Assembly (NCBI GenBank): GCA_021234155.1
Contig: JAJEKV010000021.1
Span: 17,123,563-17,187,562 of the forward strand
From: Isoetes taiwanensis
Taxonomy: Eukaryota; Streptophyta; Lycopodiopsida; Isoetales; Isoetaceae
Reading direction: 5' to 3'
Length of the DNA: 64,000 bases
Every line of letters begins with the position of its first letter. Within the stretch, counting starts at the first letter, position 1. Below are positions 1 to 13,024 of the stretch, piece by piece. Under the pieces are notes generated by a model that was not told the DNA's origin, ran no database searches, and saw only the letters and a program-made list of their open reading frames with translations. The translations under genes were made by a program, and so were the position numbers.

Positions 1-2740
1 TCCAACCGAATCTTCTATCAAGGAGGTAGTGTGTTCCATATTCGCAGCGCAACAATGTACCAAGAATTCCTGCTCGCAGATATCACTGCCTGTCATCTTA
101 TCTCTTTGAATCATAAGCAACAACCCTCCGTATTAGAACCCACCAGCTGGCAATTTTAACGGGTATCCGTGGGCTACTCAGTTTATCCTTGTCGATCAAG
201 CAACGTGAGGAACGGTGGCCGAGGTTAAGGCATCTTTAAGTCACTGGAAACTTCCTCGAACCTTAGTCTTCTGGAAGGCTCCATCCAATCCTCACCTTCT
301 CATGCTTGGTAAGATTTGTAAAGAGGGCCGAATCCTTGCAAAAACTTTACAAAATTTTCGTATCCTCGCTTGAATCCCAAGAAATCATAATTTCCTGAGA
401 TATCGAATAGGCTATTCTCACAAATTGGCTCGCTTCTGGATCAGAAAAGTAAATTCCTCCGCTGAAATAATATGACCCAAATAATCAACCCTTGGAGTGG
501 CAAACTTGCACTTAGAGAATCTCGGGGCAAAAGTCGATGACGCCTTTTAACTTTTGTGTAGTCGTCTTAAGATGTTTCTCATGCTCCTCGAGAGTCTTTT
601 AATGAGATTAGAATGCGTCGCCAAAGAAAATGACAACAAAATCATCGTATTGCTCTGAACATCATTCATTAACCGCATAAATGTTGGCATTAGTCAATCC
701 GAAAGGCATAACTGTAAACCTGCTAATGCCCATATCTAAAGTGCAAAAAGCAGATTTACAGAATGTCCTCCCCTTTAATCCTTATCTGATGATATCCGGA
801 GCGGTTATCAATCAAAAATACCTCGCCCCTTGCAACCGGGTCCATTAGATCATCCTTTCCTGCAGCTATTAGCGATTTCGTATGCTTGTTGAGTTGCCGA
901 TAATCAATACACATTCTCAAGGAGCCATTCTTTCTCTTTACAAAAGAATAGGGGCGCCAAAGGGCTTAAACGCTAGGCTCTAATAAAACCTAGGTCAGGC
1001 AGGTCTTGCTGCTTCTCTCAAGCTCGGCCAACTCGGAGACTCCATATACTTGACGTGGCCTGCTGGTAGGTTTAGGCACTGCCTCAGTTATCCCACATTC
1101 TACCCTCTAAAAGAGTGCTCGATTTCGGCCTCGGGAAGAGATCGCTAAATTGCTCTGGACAAGGTTAGCGATCCCTCCCAGAGTGTGTCAATTACTTGCT
1201 CGCTACAATCGACCAATGGAAGCAAGTCCGATAAGGCGCAGAAGCTGTTTTTGCCATAGCTCCCCATCTAACCTGGCCGGATGGACATAGATCAAGATGA
1301 TAGGGTTGAATGGTTCACAGATGATCTAATATCGCTTGAAGGTGACTCTCCTCGTACTATGTTGGCTTTTACAGATGCCAAGAATTCCATTCCATCAATG
1401 AGGTCGATTTGTCAAATATCCAATCCAAGACCATAGCAACTGTGCGCCCCAAATCAGATCTAAGATTGATGCTACCACCAGCGTATATGTCTAACTCACT
1501 AATCGGGCTAAAGTGATGTGCCCCTGGCTGTGACCTCGTGGTTCTAGTCAGAGGGACCTGGGCTATTCTAGGAGAAGCAAAAATTATGGGGCACTCCCCC
1601 GTGTCCATAAGAATTACGAAGGCTTAACGGCCCACTTGGCCTATGGTGGAAATGAGCCAGCAGCCCCGACTGCACGCTGGCTTTCATAGCTGCAAGGATA
1701 AGGAGACGACCATGAATGTAATTCTGAGTAGTGCTGGGCCTGCTTCCATCCCACCTGAGGTCGCCATGGCCACCGGGCATTGGGTAACATATGGGCACTT
1801 TGTGCCGAAGTGCCTGTGCCTCACACCGTAGAAGGGCTGCCTTTACCGCGAAGTGAGTCGCTCTCTGCCCTTAGAAATGGACCGAAGAGGTCAACTGCCA
1901 AGACGCTCCCACACGAAGCGATTTCTTCTCCCCAAGGAAAGCAAAGTGCTCAACAGGGGCCCCGGCCGAGAGCTGTGGGTTTGTACGATGGATGGGTCAA
2001 CAGGCCTGGAAGGTCCTCCTCGGTGCCTGCTTCTTTAGCCCTCACCGCAATCTCCATTTCGGCCCGTGGCCTTAACCATCTCGCTTTTCGACGAGGGGTG
2101 CCAATCCCTCAACATAACCTCCCACCCGCCTCTTTTCATCATTCATACCGGGTACATACAAACAGAAGGCGATAAACTCATCCTATGGTGTGTTTCAGAC
2201 GGACATTTCTTTTCTCGCTTCCAACTCAGAGAAAGTTTGATCTGTGTTGGCATTTGTGTGCACGGCATAATGCGACTTGAAGGCTCGGCAAACTTTTCCG
2301 AATTTGTGACCGCTTCCTCGCCCGCGTTTGGCTCGCATAGCTCCCCTTCCACCATATACTGGGCAGCCCCAGGAGTGCTCGTGTGGCAACCTTCCGGTAT
2401 CCCTTCGCTGGCGCCATAAGACCTTCCTCGCCAATTCCTTCATTTCATCCAACCGTGATTCGGCATTCAATCCGCCTCAGACTCCCATCAAACCGGGCCA
2501 ACTTTCTATTCTTCCATATGTCAAGTTATAGTCAGATCAACTGCCTTTACAGACTTTATCTCAAGGCTGCATGGTCACGATGATGCGGTGATGATTCACT
2601 TGATGTCTCAAGTGGCGATTTTGAAGAGGTGGCACTGCCTCCTCGGAGGAGTCTCCTGGCCGGGCGCTTTTAGAGTGGACCCTTCGCACCGGCACAGGAT
2701 CGGTTCGTGGTGGGGACTACCGTTACGTATTGCTTCATGC
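1..2740 (-). pseudogene. Decayed Ty3/gypsy gag-pol, second copy of the 17.6-30.8 kb family
   Basis: This stretch aligns by eye, in the same minus orientation, with 21600-24440 of the intact element. Position 1 corresponds to the RNase H start of that copy, about 430-1010 to reverse transcriptase, about 1370-1650 to the aspartic protease and about 1700-2740 to gag. Dozens of small insertions, deletions and stops leave no frame longer than about 130 codons, so it cannot encode a protein. The match fades near 2740, in the part corresponding to the proline-rich gag N-terminus. The window starts inside the element, so the integrase, 3' LTR and true left boundary are not visible, and no upstream accessory reading frames are recognisable. 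It is an old, truncated relative. Confidence 0.9.
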
Positions 2741-2976
2741 CCACATAGATGTGGATTTGCTAGCCAAAGAAGTTCTTTGCTGCATTCAAGATCTGAAATC
2801 CAACCAACAGGCTATAGCACCTTGAGGAGAGCCTAGGGTTTTTGGCGGTCGCATGAACCTTGTGACAGCTTTGCTGGTGCATCCTATCAATCCAGGCATC
2901 CTTCCTTCTTTAATTGTTATTATGTATGGAGATGTAGATGTAGATTTTGAACGTAATTCCTATCTACTATTTGCAT

Positions 2977-5809
2977 TTAGCATGATAACAGAAGAGTACA
3001 GGCTTCAACTGCTTGTCCGACTGAGAGAAAAACCCATTTTTCACATACATCCACCATGCTGCTTGTTGCATACAGTTTCTTAAGGACGCCAGCAGAAGGA
3101 TCGGCTAGGGCTATCTGCAAAAGAAGGGAATATAACGAATGGCGAAGAGGAAAAGCGTTTCAAGCAGGTGCATAATTACCCGAATGCCCTTTATTGCCAA
3201 TGCCCTTCGTGCATCAGTTAAGGCATGGATTCCAGTTGTGTCTATTGTTGTCACCGCTGCATCAAATGTATGGTTGAGCATAAAATATATTAGGGCGTAT
3301 AACTTTTAGACTTCTCTGACTTACCGCTCATATCCAGAAGTACAAATTCTGACTGAATTTCCTCTTCTTCCACCCACCTCAGAATTCTAGTTCAGAAAAA
3401 AGAGCAAATTTTAAACTTTTATCTTGATTACAAAAGGGTTTGTGCTCTACGTATACTATATAACTAGTCACAGTTAAATTTCTACCTTTCCCTTATGTAA
3501 TTTGCGTTGCAGAAGATTATAGCTGCATCAACTCGTATTATGAGAATGCCTTTTATCCTGTTCACATCGGATATTGTGTGGTGCTCCTGTAAAATAATGT
3601 TCCTGGTAACTGCCCCAGAACTGAAGTCTGCGGCCTAGCCATGGTCAGAAGAATCCTAAGAACTGACAAACCAACCTGCAAAATATCAGAGTTGTAGTCC
3701 ATCACACAAGTATACCTAGTTTGAGGATTATGTACTACTCACAGCAATTCCCAGTCCAATAGGTATGGAGATGAAGAGGACTCTAAAAAATGCTAAGGAA
3801 TGCCAGGAAATCCAACTTTATCTACTTTCCAAATGTTCAAAGCTTCGATTGGTTCAACTAAGCCGCCGACTGCACAGAAAATGATTGTGGAAAGGATGAC
3901 ATTTGGGGTGAAATGGAAGAGAGGCATAAGCACTAGGAGAGTCATCAGGATCATCATCGCTAATAGAATGTTAGAGAATGCTGTTCTGCAACCTGCACTA
4001 AAGTTTACTGCTGTTTTGACATAGCATACTTGGGAAATAAATCAAGCACATCAATTTTGGCTCATAAATTATGTAGTACAGACATTTTTGTTACCTGTAG
4101 TAGCATAGCAGGATGTGCATGATCCAATGAGATTCATGACGCCAATGGCAACCATCTCTTTGTTGCTATCAATATGGTAACCCTTCACGGATGCAAATGT
4201 CCTTCCTACTGCAATGGCTTCCTGCATTTGTCCATTGGCCATGATTAAAATGTTAAACTTGAGAATGAGTTTGTACACAACAGGCATGTAGGGATTACCA
4301 TGAGAGATACCATTGCAGACACCAAACCGATCTTGATGCTTTTCAGAAAATATTCACCATGAAAGAATATTTTATGCAAGGATATGGGATTAATCCCTTC
4401 TTGCAAATGCCCCACCTACAATGTAGCTTTAACAAAATGCAGAAAGGAAGACCAGGCAGGGTTTGTTCTACTTACAATTTTAAGACCATGTTTATCTGCC
4501 CGTGTTAACCAGACAAAGAATGTGGTCAATAAAATGGAGATGAATGGGGCTGCTGCAGCAACCCAGAAAAACAACTTTCTCCTTTTGCTCTACATGATGC
4601 ATTGGCATTAGTAATTGGCATTCTGGTATTAAAATCAAGGATGTGGCGAAAGATCACGCACGAGGTACTTTGTTGTCAGCAAGAATGACGCAAAGCATAT
4701 GGCTATCAAGATTGGACGCCAACTCCACTGTAAGAAGAAGATGTATCAATAAACAAGAAAGAGTTTAATGCAAGACTTATTTTAAAACCTCATCGTGTCT
4801 GTGAAAGACAGCCTGGACGACTGATAATATATCTGCCTTATTAGTGAAATGCGCCATGCCCAACATTCCCTTCAGTTGCTGCAAACAGATAATAATAGCC
4901 ACTCCAGATACAAAGCCAAGGACTGTTGCATGTGACAAGAAATCAACAAGGAAACCAAGCCTGTTTGTACACAAAAGCCCCGGTATGTCTTTAGAACCTT
5001 GTTGAAATTGGACTACACAACTATGCATTGCAATGCAGACCTTAAAAGACCAAGCGAAGCCTGAAATATTCCAGCAAAAAATGTAGATGTGAAAGCTACA
5101 GACAAGTAAAGGGCAGGATCTTTCGTAGGATCGACCACTGATCTTAACATGATACCAAGGACAAGTGAAAGAATAGCTGATGGCCCTGCTGCAATTTCTC
5201 TAGAGCTTCCCATTACACAGTAGACCAAAGGTGGTACGAAACTGGAATCTGAATGAACCTTGAAAAGTATATTAGTAGTTATCTTTTGTTATAAAATGAA
5301 TTTCTGTAAAGATACTTACACAGCCCTATAACTGGGGGAAGATTGGCTATCTTTGCGTAAGCAATGCCCTACAAAAAATAAGAACATAAGAATTTCTGAG
5401 AGACGATTTTTCCCACTCTTTTTTCTTTTGCAATTTAAATTAGCATCTAGTTGATCAAGAAATAAACCTGTGGTATGGACAGGCTCGCAATGGTTAATCC
5501 AGAAACTAAATCAGACTTCAAGTCTATTAGATTGTAATGTGGCATCCAACTGAGAATTGGGAATAGGTACTGGAGGCTTAAAAGGCATTGCTGGTACTTT
5601 GGCTGATTTTTGAACTGTCTGAACGGATCATCTGGGAAGAAAGTCTCTCTCATAAAAGATAGAAAGGCGAGGACAAAATTTGTGGATTGTGGGAGAGGTA
5701 CTTCATGTGGCCAGCTTTTAAAACTTTCACTCTGCTGGTTGGAGATGTCCATTGAAGGATCTGCTTCCAGATCCAAAGATCCAAATTTGGAAACAGTTGA
5801 AGTTTTCAT
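2977..5809 (-). CDS. SULTR3: Sulfate transporter, SULTR group 3-like, 13 exons, with small frame breaks
   Basis: Membrane anion/proton symporter of the SLC26/SulP family. Exons read on the minus strand: 5468-5809, 5320-5368, 5041-5248, 4789-4960, 4662-4727, 4476-4589, 4299-4415, 4095-4221, 3743-4028, 3486-3675, 3325-3386, 3180-3256 and 2977-3114, almost all with GT-AG borders and consistent phases, about 650 codons. Family marks in order: ETFFPDDPFRQFKNQ near residue 55 (typical of group 3), IASLSIPQGIAYAK, VYCVMGSSREIAAGP, LVDFLSHATVLGFVSG, EAIAVGRTFASVKGY, NKEMVAIGVMNLIGSCTS, then a C-terminal STAS domain with LLDMSAVTTIDTTGIHAL and the ending VFLSVGQAVEAC. The start at 5809 gives the usual cytosolic N-terminus. 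Two one-base shifts near 3785-3800 and one near 3575 break the frame in exons 9-10. This is either recent decay or consensus error in the assembly. Group-3 members include plastid and plasma-membrane carriers, so location and substrate are open. Confidence 0.88.
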
Positions 5810-7828
5810 GTGCTTTCTTCCAAAAAGAAGGATCTCAAGGAATGGCTATGGAGGTTGTCCCAAGTGTAGCAGTTTTATAGGAGGCTAAAAGTCTAAAAGT
5901 CCAACCGTGAGGTCCAGAGGGAAGGCACTGCTTGGCAATGTGGGTGCTTTGTGTTGTGCATTATTCTGCAAATGGACTCTGCTTGATCACAATCTTGTGC
6001 ATTATTGCTGCTAGAATTTGATGCATAATGCTGAGAATATTAGCTCAGATCTGAAGGACAGCAAGCGATCCTTTTCTGTGAAAATATTGGGGGTTAGTCC
6101 CCACCATTACAGGAGTTAAGTACTTGCAGCTGAAATTTTACGTAGCTAAAAGGACAAGGTTTGAACTCTTATCAATAGAAAAGTGAATTACAACCCTCGG
6201 GAAATTTCTGGTTTAAAGTTACTACCAACAAAATGACACATGGCGCCATTTTCATGATTAGGGTATTCTAGCCTGCTGAATGCACACGTCCTTACCTGAC
6301 TTTCAAGCCTTAAATTCAAGTACCATTCTTGGGGTCCTAGACATGCAAAGAATGGCTAAAATCATTTAGACATTCTTTAAGAATGGCAAGGATAAAAATT
6401 TACCATTCAATAGAAACGTTTAGGAAAAATTAGAATGGCCATGATTTAAAAAAGAAAAATATTCGTATTATATACATAATTTTATTATACTTTACAATTT
6501 TATTTGTTTTGTTATTATTGGTCTAGCAAAATTGACAATGACCAAAAGAAAATATAGGATGTTTAAAGTTTCTCCTTTTTTTCTTAATTCCTTTTCTTTC
6601 CCGATAGCGCACAGCTTCTTCATTTGCATGAATTTTGATCTGAATCCGACCAATTCGGCTGATCTGCTTCAGAGCCCACTCAGTACAGAGGTATTTCGTC
6701 TCTTGAACAGAATGATTTCAGTTTTTTGAGTGGGCAACTCTTTTTTTTTTTTTTTGCATAAATTTTTTCGATTTTTGAACGACAAATCGCACATAAAGAT
6801 TTTTCCTTGCAGTGGCAATGGCAATTTGTCAATGTTAATCAGCTGTGGTTTCTTCCTTTTTTCACAGAATATTAATTGTAAATATAGTTGTTGCCTAATT
6901 ATAATTGGAGCAAGGATATGGCTGGTGAACAGTTTGAACTATGAAATAGGGGTAACTATTATATATCTTTTTATTTCAATATTCTGATTCAAGAGAAAGT
7001 TTTTCTTGCTTTATTTTCTTTTTTTCCTACGTGGATGAAAGACAAGCAGCATTGCATTGTGTCCTTATGAAGCATATTAATACTACTAATAATACTATGA
7101 GTTATCTTGAATCCTTTTGTTTAGTTATAAGACTTAAAATACATTATCCATAGTTTTGATGTTTTTTTTTTTTTTTTTTTTTTTTTTTATGATTTCTATG
7201 CTTTAACCTTTGAATGTCTTTTAAACACTTGGACATGCAAAAGAATGGCAAGCCAAAATTTTGCCCTTCAAATTGAATGGCAAGTTGAAAACTTGCCTTT
7301 CAAGAAAATACTAGAGGTCCCATTCAATTTTGAGGCTTGCCTGGCCCCATTCACCATTATAATGCAACTTAGGACACTTCCCAATATTTAATATTATGAA
7401 AAATCCCACACGGGACTTTTGTCCCAAATTATACCTATGTTTTAGTGTTATTATCACACAATTTAAAAGAGTAATTTCGTAGCTTTTGTACAACAAGGCA
7501 CTACCAAGGGCTTTCCTTCATGAACTTGCAGAGGATAATTCTAGTGGAATCATCAATGTATTCTATCTTTCTTAATGCATACAAGAATCATCACACAACC
7601 ATAATTTCGGGCTTAACTAACATGCACGCGAAGGCCAATTTGACATCCTAGAATTAGGGATATGTGATGATTCTTGTAAGGTGAAGATGAGGTAGAAGAA
7701 ACTCTGCTCTCAAAACAACAAATCAAATTAAGAAACACGAAAAATACATATTAAAATTCACAACAAAAGCTAGATAAGATTCTTGGATTGAACATTTGCT
7801 ACGTGACATCGCATCATTGGTCGAAAAG

Positions 7829-7830
<2 letters not shown>
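5810..7830. other. AT-rich intergenic region upstream of SULTR3-like gene
   Basis: No coding region is supported. It should hold the promoter of the minus-strand transporter gene, but no single element can be named with confidence. T-rich tracts occur at 6743-6757 and 7161-7189. A motif centred on GACATGCAAAGAATGGC near 6341 reappears slightly altered near 7232, suggesting the edges of a decayed repeat. Confidence 0.5.
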
Positions 7831-7867
<37 letters not shown>

Positions 7868-9225
7868 AAGATGTTTATACTGTATTATATCCGAAAGATG
7901 AAAATATACATACAGTTGAGCCAGACCTGCTACCACTTCTCCAATCCATGATAGCAAAATCGTGCTTTCTGCAAGATTTCAGAGCCCCTCCCTCACCTTC
8001 TTCTCCGAGGGATACTATAGGGAAGGAGGCACTAATTTCCCCACCACAATTTTCTAAAATGGCATGAACCTTATTAGAGTGGCTCCACAATAGGCCGATG
8101 TAAGATCTAGTACAATGGTTTGCCCCAGATCCAAAATCGGGTCTCAAGACCGATATGAACCCGCCCAATGTTGAACAAAGAAACAACGCCGATTATCCCC
8201 AGCCATCGCAGACTATCCGAAGCTCAACACCGTAGGATGCCCGTGAGATGAGGTGCTTGGGAGCAGATCTCATCCCGCGTTAACTTCACCAAGGATCCAT
8301 TCCGCAAGCTTGTACTATAGGAGATCGCACCCTGTCCAAAGATGATGTACTATGGGACTCGACACTCAGCCTTCCATTAATGCAGAAGCTCATCTACCGC
8401 CTACCCATTAAGGGTGGTTCAAATGCTCCCAAATTTCCTCTCATTCTCCTAGCATAGGCTCGCAATACGGATGCTCAGGCTTCCCTATTAGTCTAGAAGC
8501 CAAGTTCCCTCACTTGGCCCCTGCCAAATAAAGAGGCAGCCATAAAGAACCTTAGTCTCCCCGAACCAAGAATCCTTCAGACAACCTTGATTCATTGTCC
8601 AAAACCGTTCAACATCACACCCATCCATTGAACTGCATTTCCCTTGCTTTGGGAAAGGGGGTGGATGAAACTAGAACAAACAAGACTAAACCAAAGATCC
8701 ACAAGAAGCCATGGTTTAATAGTATTCACGATAAAGAAAAAACCCGACCAACACTCCTCGACTTATCCCTACTCCCATAAGCTAACTAAAAAGCTCACGA
8801 AGCAAGAACAGCCAGTTCTTGTCGCTTCAAGTTTAAATCCATACACGAGATACTATCTTGCCATAAGCTCCTCTAGATGAGCTCAGCCCAGATGCTCCAA
8901 AGGTTTGCTTAAGACCGAGAACCAACCAAGAACATATTCAGCATCCCCATCTTCATGCTAAGCTATGCCATGGAGTACAAATCAGAAAATTTCGGCCTTA
9001 CCTCCGCACCCATCCTCCATGCTAGTGTTTGCTTGGAAGCGAAGAGAGGGCCGCTGGTCTGCCATGGGAGAGCACACAATTGCAGCAGCAGCTTTGTCGC
9101 CTCCTCCAAAGACCATCGCCCGGGGTTTTGAGGCCTCCCGCGGCTGGCCGCCGTCCTGTGCCGCCCTAAGCGCCTAGGGTTCCCATTCCCATAATCACTT
9201 CAAGTGCATTCCCAAGAAGCTATCG
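7831..9225 (-). repeat. Possible retroposed sequence with poly(A) tail on minus strand
   Basis: A run of about 31 T at 7831-7861 reads as a poly(A) tail on the minus strand, placing a retroposed unit in 7862 onward with its 3' end at the tail. The longest minus frame (7875-8186, 103 codons) matches nothing I recognise. The rest (8187-9225) is less AT-rich than its surroundings and shows no coherent coding signal. The 5' limit and the class (LINE or processed copy) are not determinable by eye. Confidence 0.35.
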
Positions 9226-9496
9226 TACAGTTTAGGTAGATAGTTGTAAAATGTTGTGCCTTCATTTCTAGCACTAAAAAGAACATGAAGCTTCTGCTAT
9301 AGAAATGTCCTTGGTAAACTTCGAAGCGAATATATTAAAATATTACAAATATGACAAACACTCTTTGATCTCAAGAAATATTCGACCCCACCCCCTTAAA
9401 GCTTCTCTTTTCCCCCTCTTCTTTTAGACATTTTTGTTCTCCTTTCTAGCCATTTGGAACTAGACCATTAGTGTTTTGATGATTTTTACTAAAACA
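9226..9496 (+). repeat. Dispersed repeat R1, copy 1
   Basis: About 270 bp beginning TACAGTTTAGGTAGATAG that recurs nearly unchanged at 44321-44582 and, more decayed, at about 40335-40450. It is non-coding and has no obvious terminal repeats. It could be an untranslated end of a retroelement. Confidence 0.8.
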
Positions 9497-10618
9497 ATCA
9501 TTTAAATATTTAGCCTAACAAAAAAATCTAAGCATTCGCTAAATTACTATGATCTAGATATCCAAATTTAGATAATCTTTTTCTTTTCTTTTTTTTTTCT
9601 TTCTTAAAACTAGAGTGGTCCGGGGGACCATTCCTGGTCCATGGACCAGAATTGGTCCAGTTGATCCACTGTCACTTAAACCAATATATCTGAGAATAGA
9701 AGTTTCAATTTCACGATATATCGCCACCATATCAATCTTTACTTGATTCTTAATGACCTTCGAGAATTTCAAGGCCAATGAACTCACCTATATGTTGTAG
9801 TGATTGCTCAAATATTAGAGAATTTGACAGTTTCTGCAACAGTCCAGAACTGCATTCTTGGGTTTTCCTAGCATAAACAGGCCTAAACCTTGCTAAAATT
9901 GGAAGTATTTGTCTATTTATGATAGAACAAATTGATTTGTATGTTTTCAGCTTTGGTTGCTATCATCTAACGTCCATGGAAGTCGACAAACCCTATTTTG
10001 TTCAAAAATGTTGCGTGCGGTTTAGGAATTATTTCTCTCTTATTATTACAAGTTTTGGGTTAATTCTTGTGGCCATGGATTCTTAACTATATGAAGTACA
10101 ATCTTATGTTTTTTTGGAGTGTTCATAAGTTATATCAACTTCAAAATCTAATAGAGAATTTCCTATACAGAATTTAAGACAAAATTTTATGTTAAAATGC
10201 TCCAAAATCACCACCTGTAAGTATCTCGAGGGTAATGAATGATGCATTCTTCTTATATCTACATAGAAATTTACTTTATCAACTTGCATATAGTGTAAGT
10301 AGGGTTTAACCATGCAATTAACTAGATTTAAAGATGATGTACAACCATAGGATTAACACATTAGAGGTTAATTCCAAAATTATAGGCATTAGAGGAAAAA
10401 TGAGATCAACTTCTGTCCCTATAAGAGAAATTCCACGTCATTTTTTCCTATTTTCCATGTCATCCTTCCCATACCCCCTATTTTCCATGTCATCCTTCCC
10501 ATGTCAACAACCCATCTATTTAATGAACCTAACTAATGCATACCCCACAAACGAGGATCGCTATATACGGTCCAGATCTTAGAATAAAGGGCAAATATGC
10601 CCATCCGACAGCTCTCGT
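9497..10618. other. Intergenic, non-coding
   Basis: No supported gene. Contains GGACCATTCCTGGTCC and a neighbouring GGACCAGAATTGGTCC near 9634-9658, the same palindrome type that recurs at 38.9-40.3 kb. A short direct duplication of about 33 bp (TATTTTCCATGTCATCCTTC) lies near 10450-10505. Confidence 0.5.
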
Positions 10619-10787
10619 TGCCCTACGTAACCCCCCGTGTGAATATGCACCCAAACCAAAGGGGGTTTAAGGGGGATTTTAATTTAAATGTGTTAAATGC
10701 AATAGTTTATGTTAATAATGTTAATTGTAGTTGTGTGTTGATTATTATATTAAAAAAAAATTTGGCCCCTTCGGGCCCTAACTAAAG
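10619..10787 (+). repeat. Dispersed repeat R3, copy 1 (inverted relative to 35931-36117)
   Basis: About 170 bp running from CCCTACGTAACCCCCCGTGT to a GC hairpin GGCCCCTTCGGGCCC. The same unit occurs reverse-complemented at 35931-36117. It is non-coding. A terminal GC hairpin is compatible with a non-autonomous element such as a Helitron end, but no diagnostic 5' TC or 3' CTRR border is clear. Confidence 0.75.
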
Positions 10788-12726
10788 CAAACATAGGTAA
10801 ACTTTATGGGTCTAAACATTAATATCTAGTATTAATTACTAAAAAGCACAATAACATCAAGACAAACTAATTATTTCCATTGCATACCAAGAGCCTTTCA
10901 AATATACAAAAACAAAACTTTGTTATAAAATGGGCAAAAACAATAATATCATAAGGTTTACTGAAAGGCGCCATGGCGCCCAAAGCCAGTACAATCCAGC
11001 ATGGGCATCTTGCAGAGCTCCAGATTTACCATATATCTGAGCAATCTAGTTTTCTAAGAACCTATCTCGGCCTGGTTGCAGCTGCAAAGCAACTAGGGAT
11101 GAAGAAATGTACATGATTTATGGCTCTTGGACTGCCCCATACTAAAGCCAGAGATTGTTGTCTCTATCACTTTTACCCCAGTCATTCCAACCTTGCGGAG
11201 AGACTATGTTTTCCATCCATGTGTAGAGGAACACAACATTAAAGCTAGGGCCCCAAGCTCGCCCTAAATAAGTCATGCCAGAGCCACTTATGCTGCTATG
11301 CAAAAATGAAAAGCCTAAATAAGTCATGCCAGAGCCACTTATGCTGCTATGCAAAAATGAAAACCCGGTTCTGCAAAAGATCGCCTCAGATTCTTTTGGG
11401 CGTTGATAGAACCAACAAAGTTATGTGCCGGTATATATTTTGACAATTCTGTGACAATGCGGTGCATTAGTTTTTCTTCAAGAAAAGGATATGGGGAATT
11501 TCATGTGCTATTACAAGAGAAAGTTCAAAATGACCTAAACTTGATATAATGATCTCCCATTGCGAATATAAAAATCCACCGTCCCTTCAATATAGCAATT
11601 CTTGAAATAATGGCGACCTCTGCGGATCATAAAGCGCGGTCTTGGTGGCCCAAGAATATGCAATTCTAAAATGCATGCCTTTGTCACCACTCGATTCTAA
11701 GTCTCTAACCGACCTCCACGTTAATCGTCGTTTTTAAAGCAAAGGTCGAAATTCTAAATGTGTATTTTTCGAAACTCAAGGTGTAATATTAGTGATGTCC
11801 TTAGATGAAGAACTTATATGACTCTACCGCGATCTCTTACATAAAAAGGATTAATCAAACCAAATTTCCCAGTTGTTTCCTGGACCCAATGGCTCTCCTC
11901 AATCAACAAATTGCTCCCTCGATCGAGTGACAATCACAATCAAGGCCTCACCGCAATACTTCCATTAGCAATACTTCAAAGGTAAAGCTTAAGATCAGAA
12001 AGGTTATGCCATTCATGCAAAAAAGTCCGAAGGGCGCTTCTCTTCCTTTTGAGTCATGGCCAATTGGATTAGGAAGCTTGGCCCAAGCCCCAAAAGCTTT
12101 GTCCCCGCATCCTTAAACAAAGACGATAGAATTGGTTGCCTATACTTGTTGTATGTGGCCCATTGCAAAGAAGATTAAATCCCATGGTCCCTTTTAGCCA
12201 GATATAGCGTGATGAACAAATTTGCATGGAGTGATGTAAGCATGGACCTAGCTGATGGGTTTATAAGAAGTTTAAGACTCTACCTCACGGATTTGGCACG
12301 GCAGCATCCCTACTGCATCGTTAAGAGCGAACACCAACCCCTAGCTCCAAATTCAAAAAACAATACCTTTTGCCGGCATGGTGTCAAAGCTCCTTCAAAC
12401 GGATCGTGCTTGCCAAGTTTTGAAACGATCGGGGCCAATCTTGTTTGCTTCCAAGTTCCTAACATCCGTCCGGTCGTGGTCCAAGCAATGTTCAGAAAGC
12501 GAGAATAAAAACCCTAAAACCCATGAACTCGATATCTACACTAGCTATGGACATTGTTTAGTAAAAAATACACGAGGGAAATAGACCATGAAATAGGGTG
12601 TTTATTCTGAGCCCTTGATTAAGGACTCAAGGACTCAATCTTGACCATTAAAAAAAATACATGGCACAAGCATCATGCAAACATGGGTCTAAACCATTGA
12701 GAATATGAAATTAGAAGATAAAAATA
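10788..12726. other. Intergenic, with one 51-bp tandem duplication
   Basis: No gene supported. At 11262-11363 a 51-bp unit beginning CCTAAATAAGTCATGCC is present twice in tandem, nearly identical. The stretch 11900-12570 is richer in GC and looks like old transposon sequence, but no reading frame is recognisable. Confidence 0.45.
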
Positions 12727-12846
12727 CAGTGCGCACTCTAGATGTACGCATTAGTACACCCCCTGAAATACGTCCACCAAATCATATAAAAATCATAGGA
12801 AAAAACGTACAAAAATACAAAAGAAACCCCCTGTTATTGTGCTACA
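12727..12846 (-). repeat. Dispersed repeat R2, copy 1, upstream of the 13.0 kb transposase-like gene
   Basis: Reverse complement of a roughly 115-bp unit also present at 33543-33662, with a weaker copy at 62035-62140. Shared blocks include AATAACAGGGG and TTTTTGTACG followed by CTATGATTT. It ends about 180 bp before the first ATG of the adjacent plus-strand gene, in antisense orientation to it, as the 33.5 kb copy does relative to its own minus-strand gene. Confidence 0.7.
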
Positions 12847-13024
12847 TATTGATTTTCGTTAACCCTCTTCGTAGCACCTAACTAAATTAATTACTCATCA
12901 TCCACGTTTGCAAAAAATGCCAAATCGTTGACCTCCATTTCTGTGAGCTTCGCGGCAAAGCAGGATTATCCCACAAATCAATTTCAAAGTTGAGCTTCTA
13001 AATTCAGACCTCCAAAATCGAAAT

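Noticed and set aside
6335-7345. Possible 1-kb TIR element marked by GACATGCAAAGAATGGC near both ends
   Set aside because: The similar blocks are in direct, not inverted, orientation over most of their length and no target duplication is visible.
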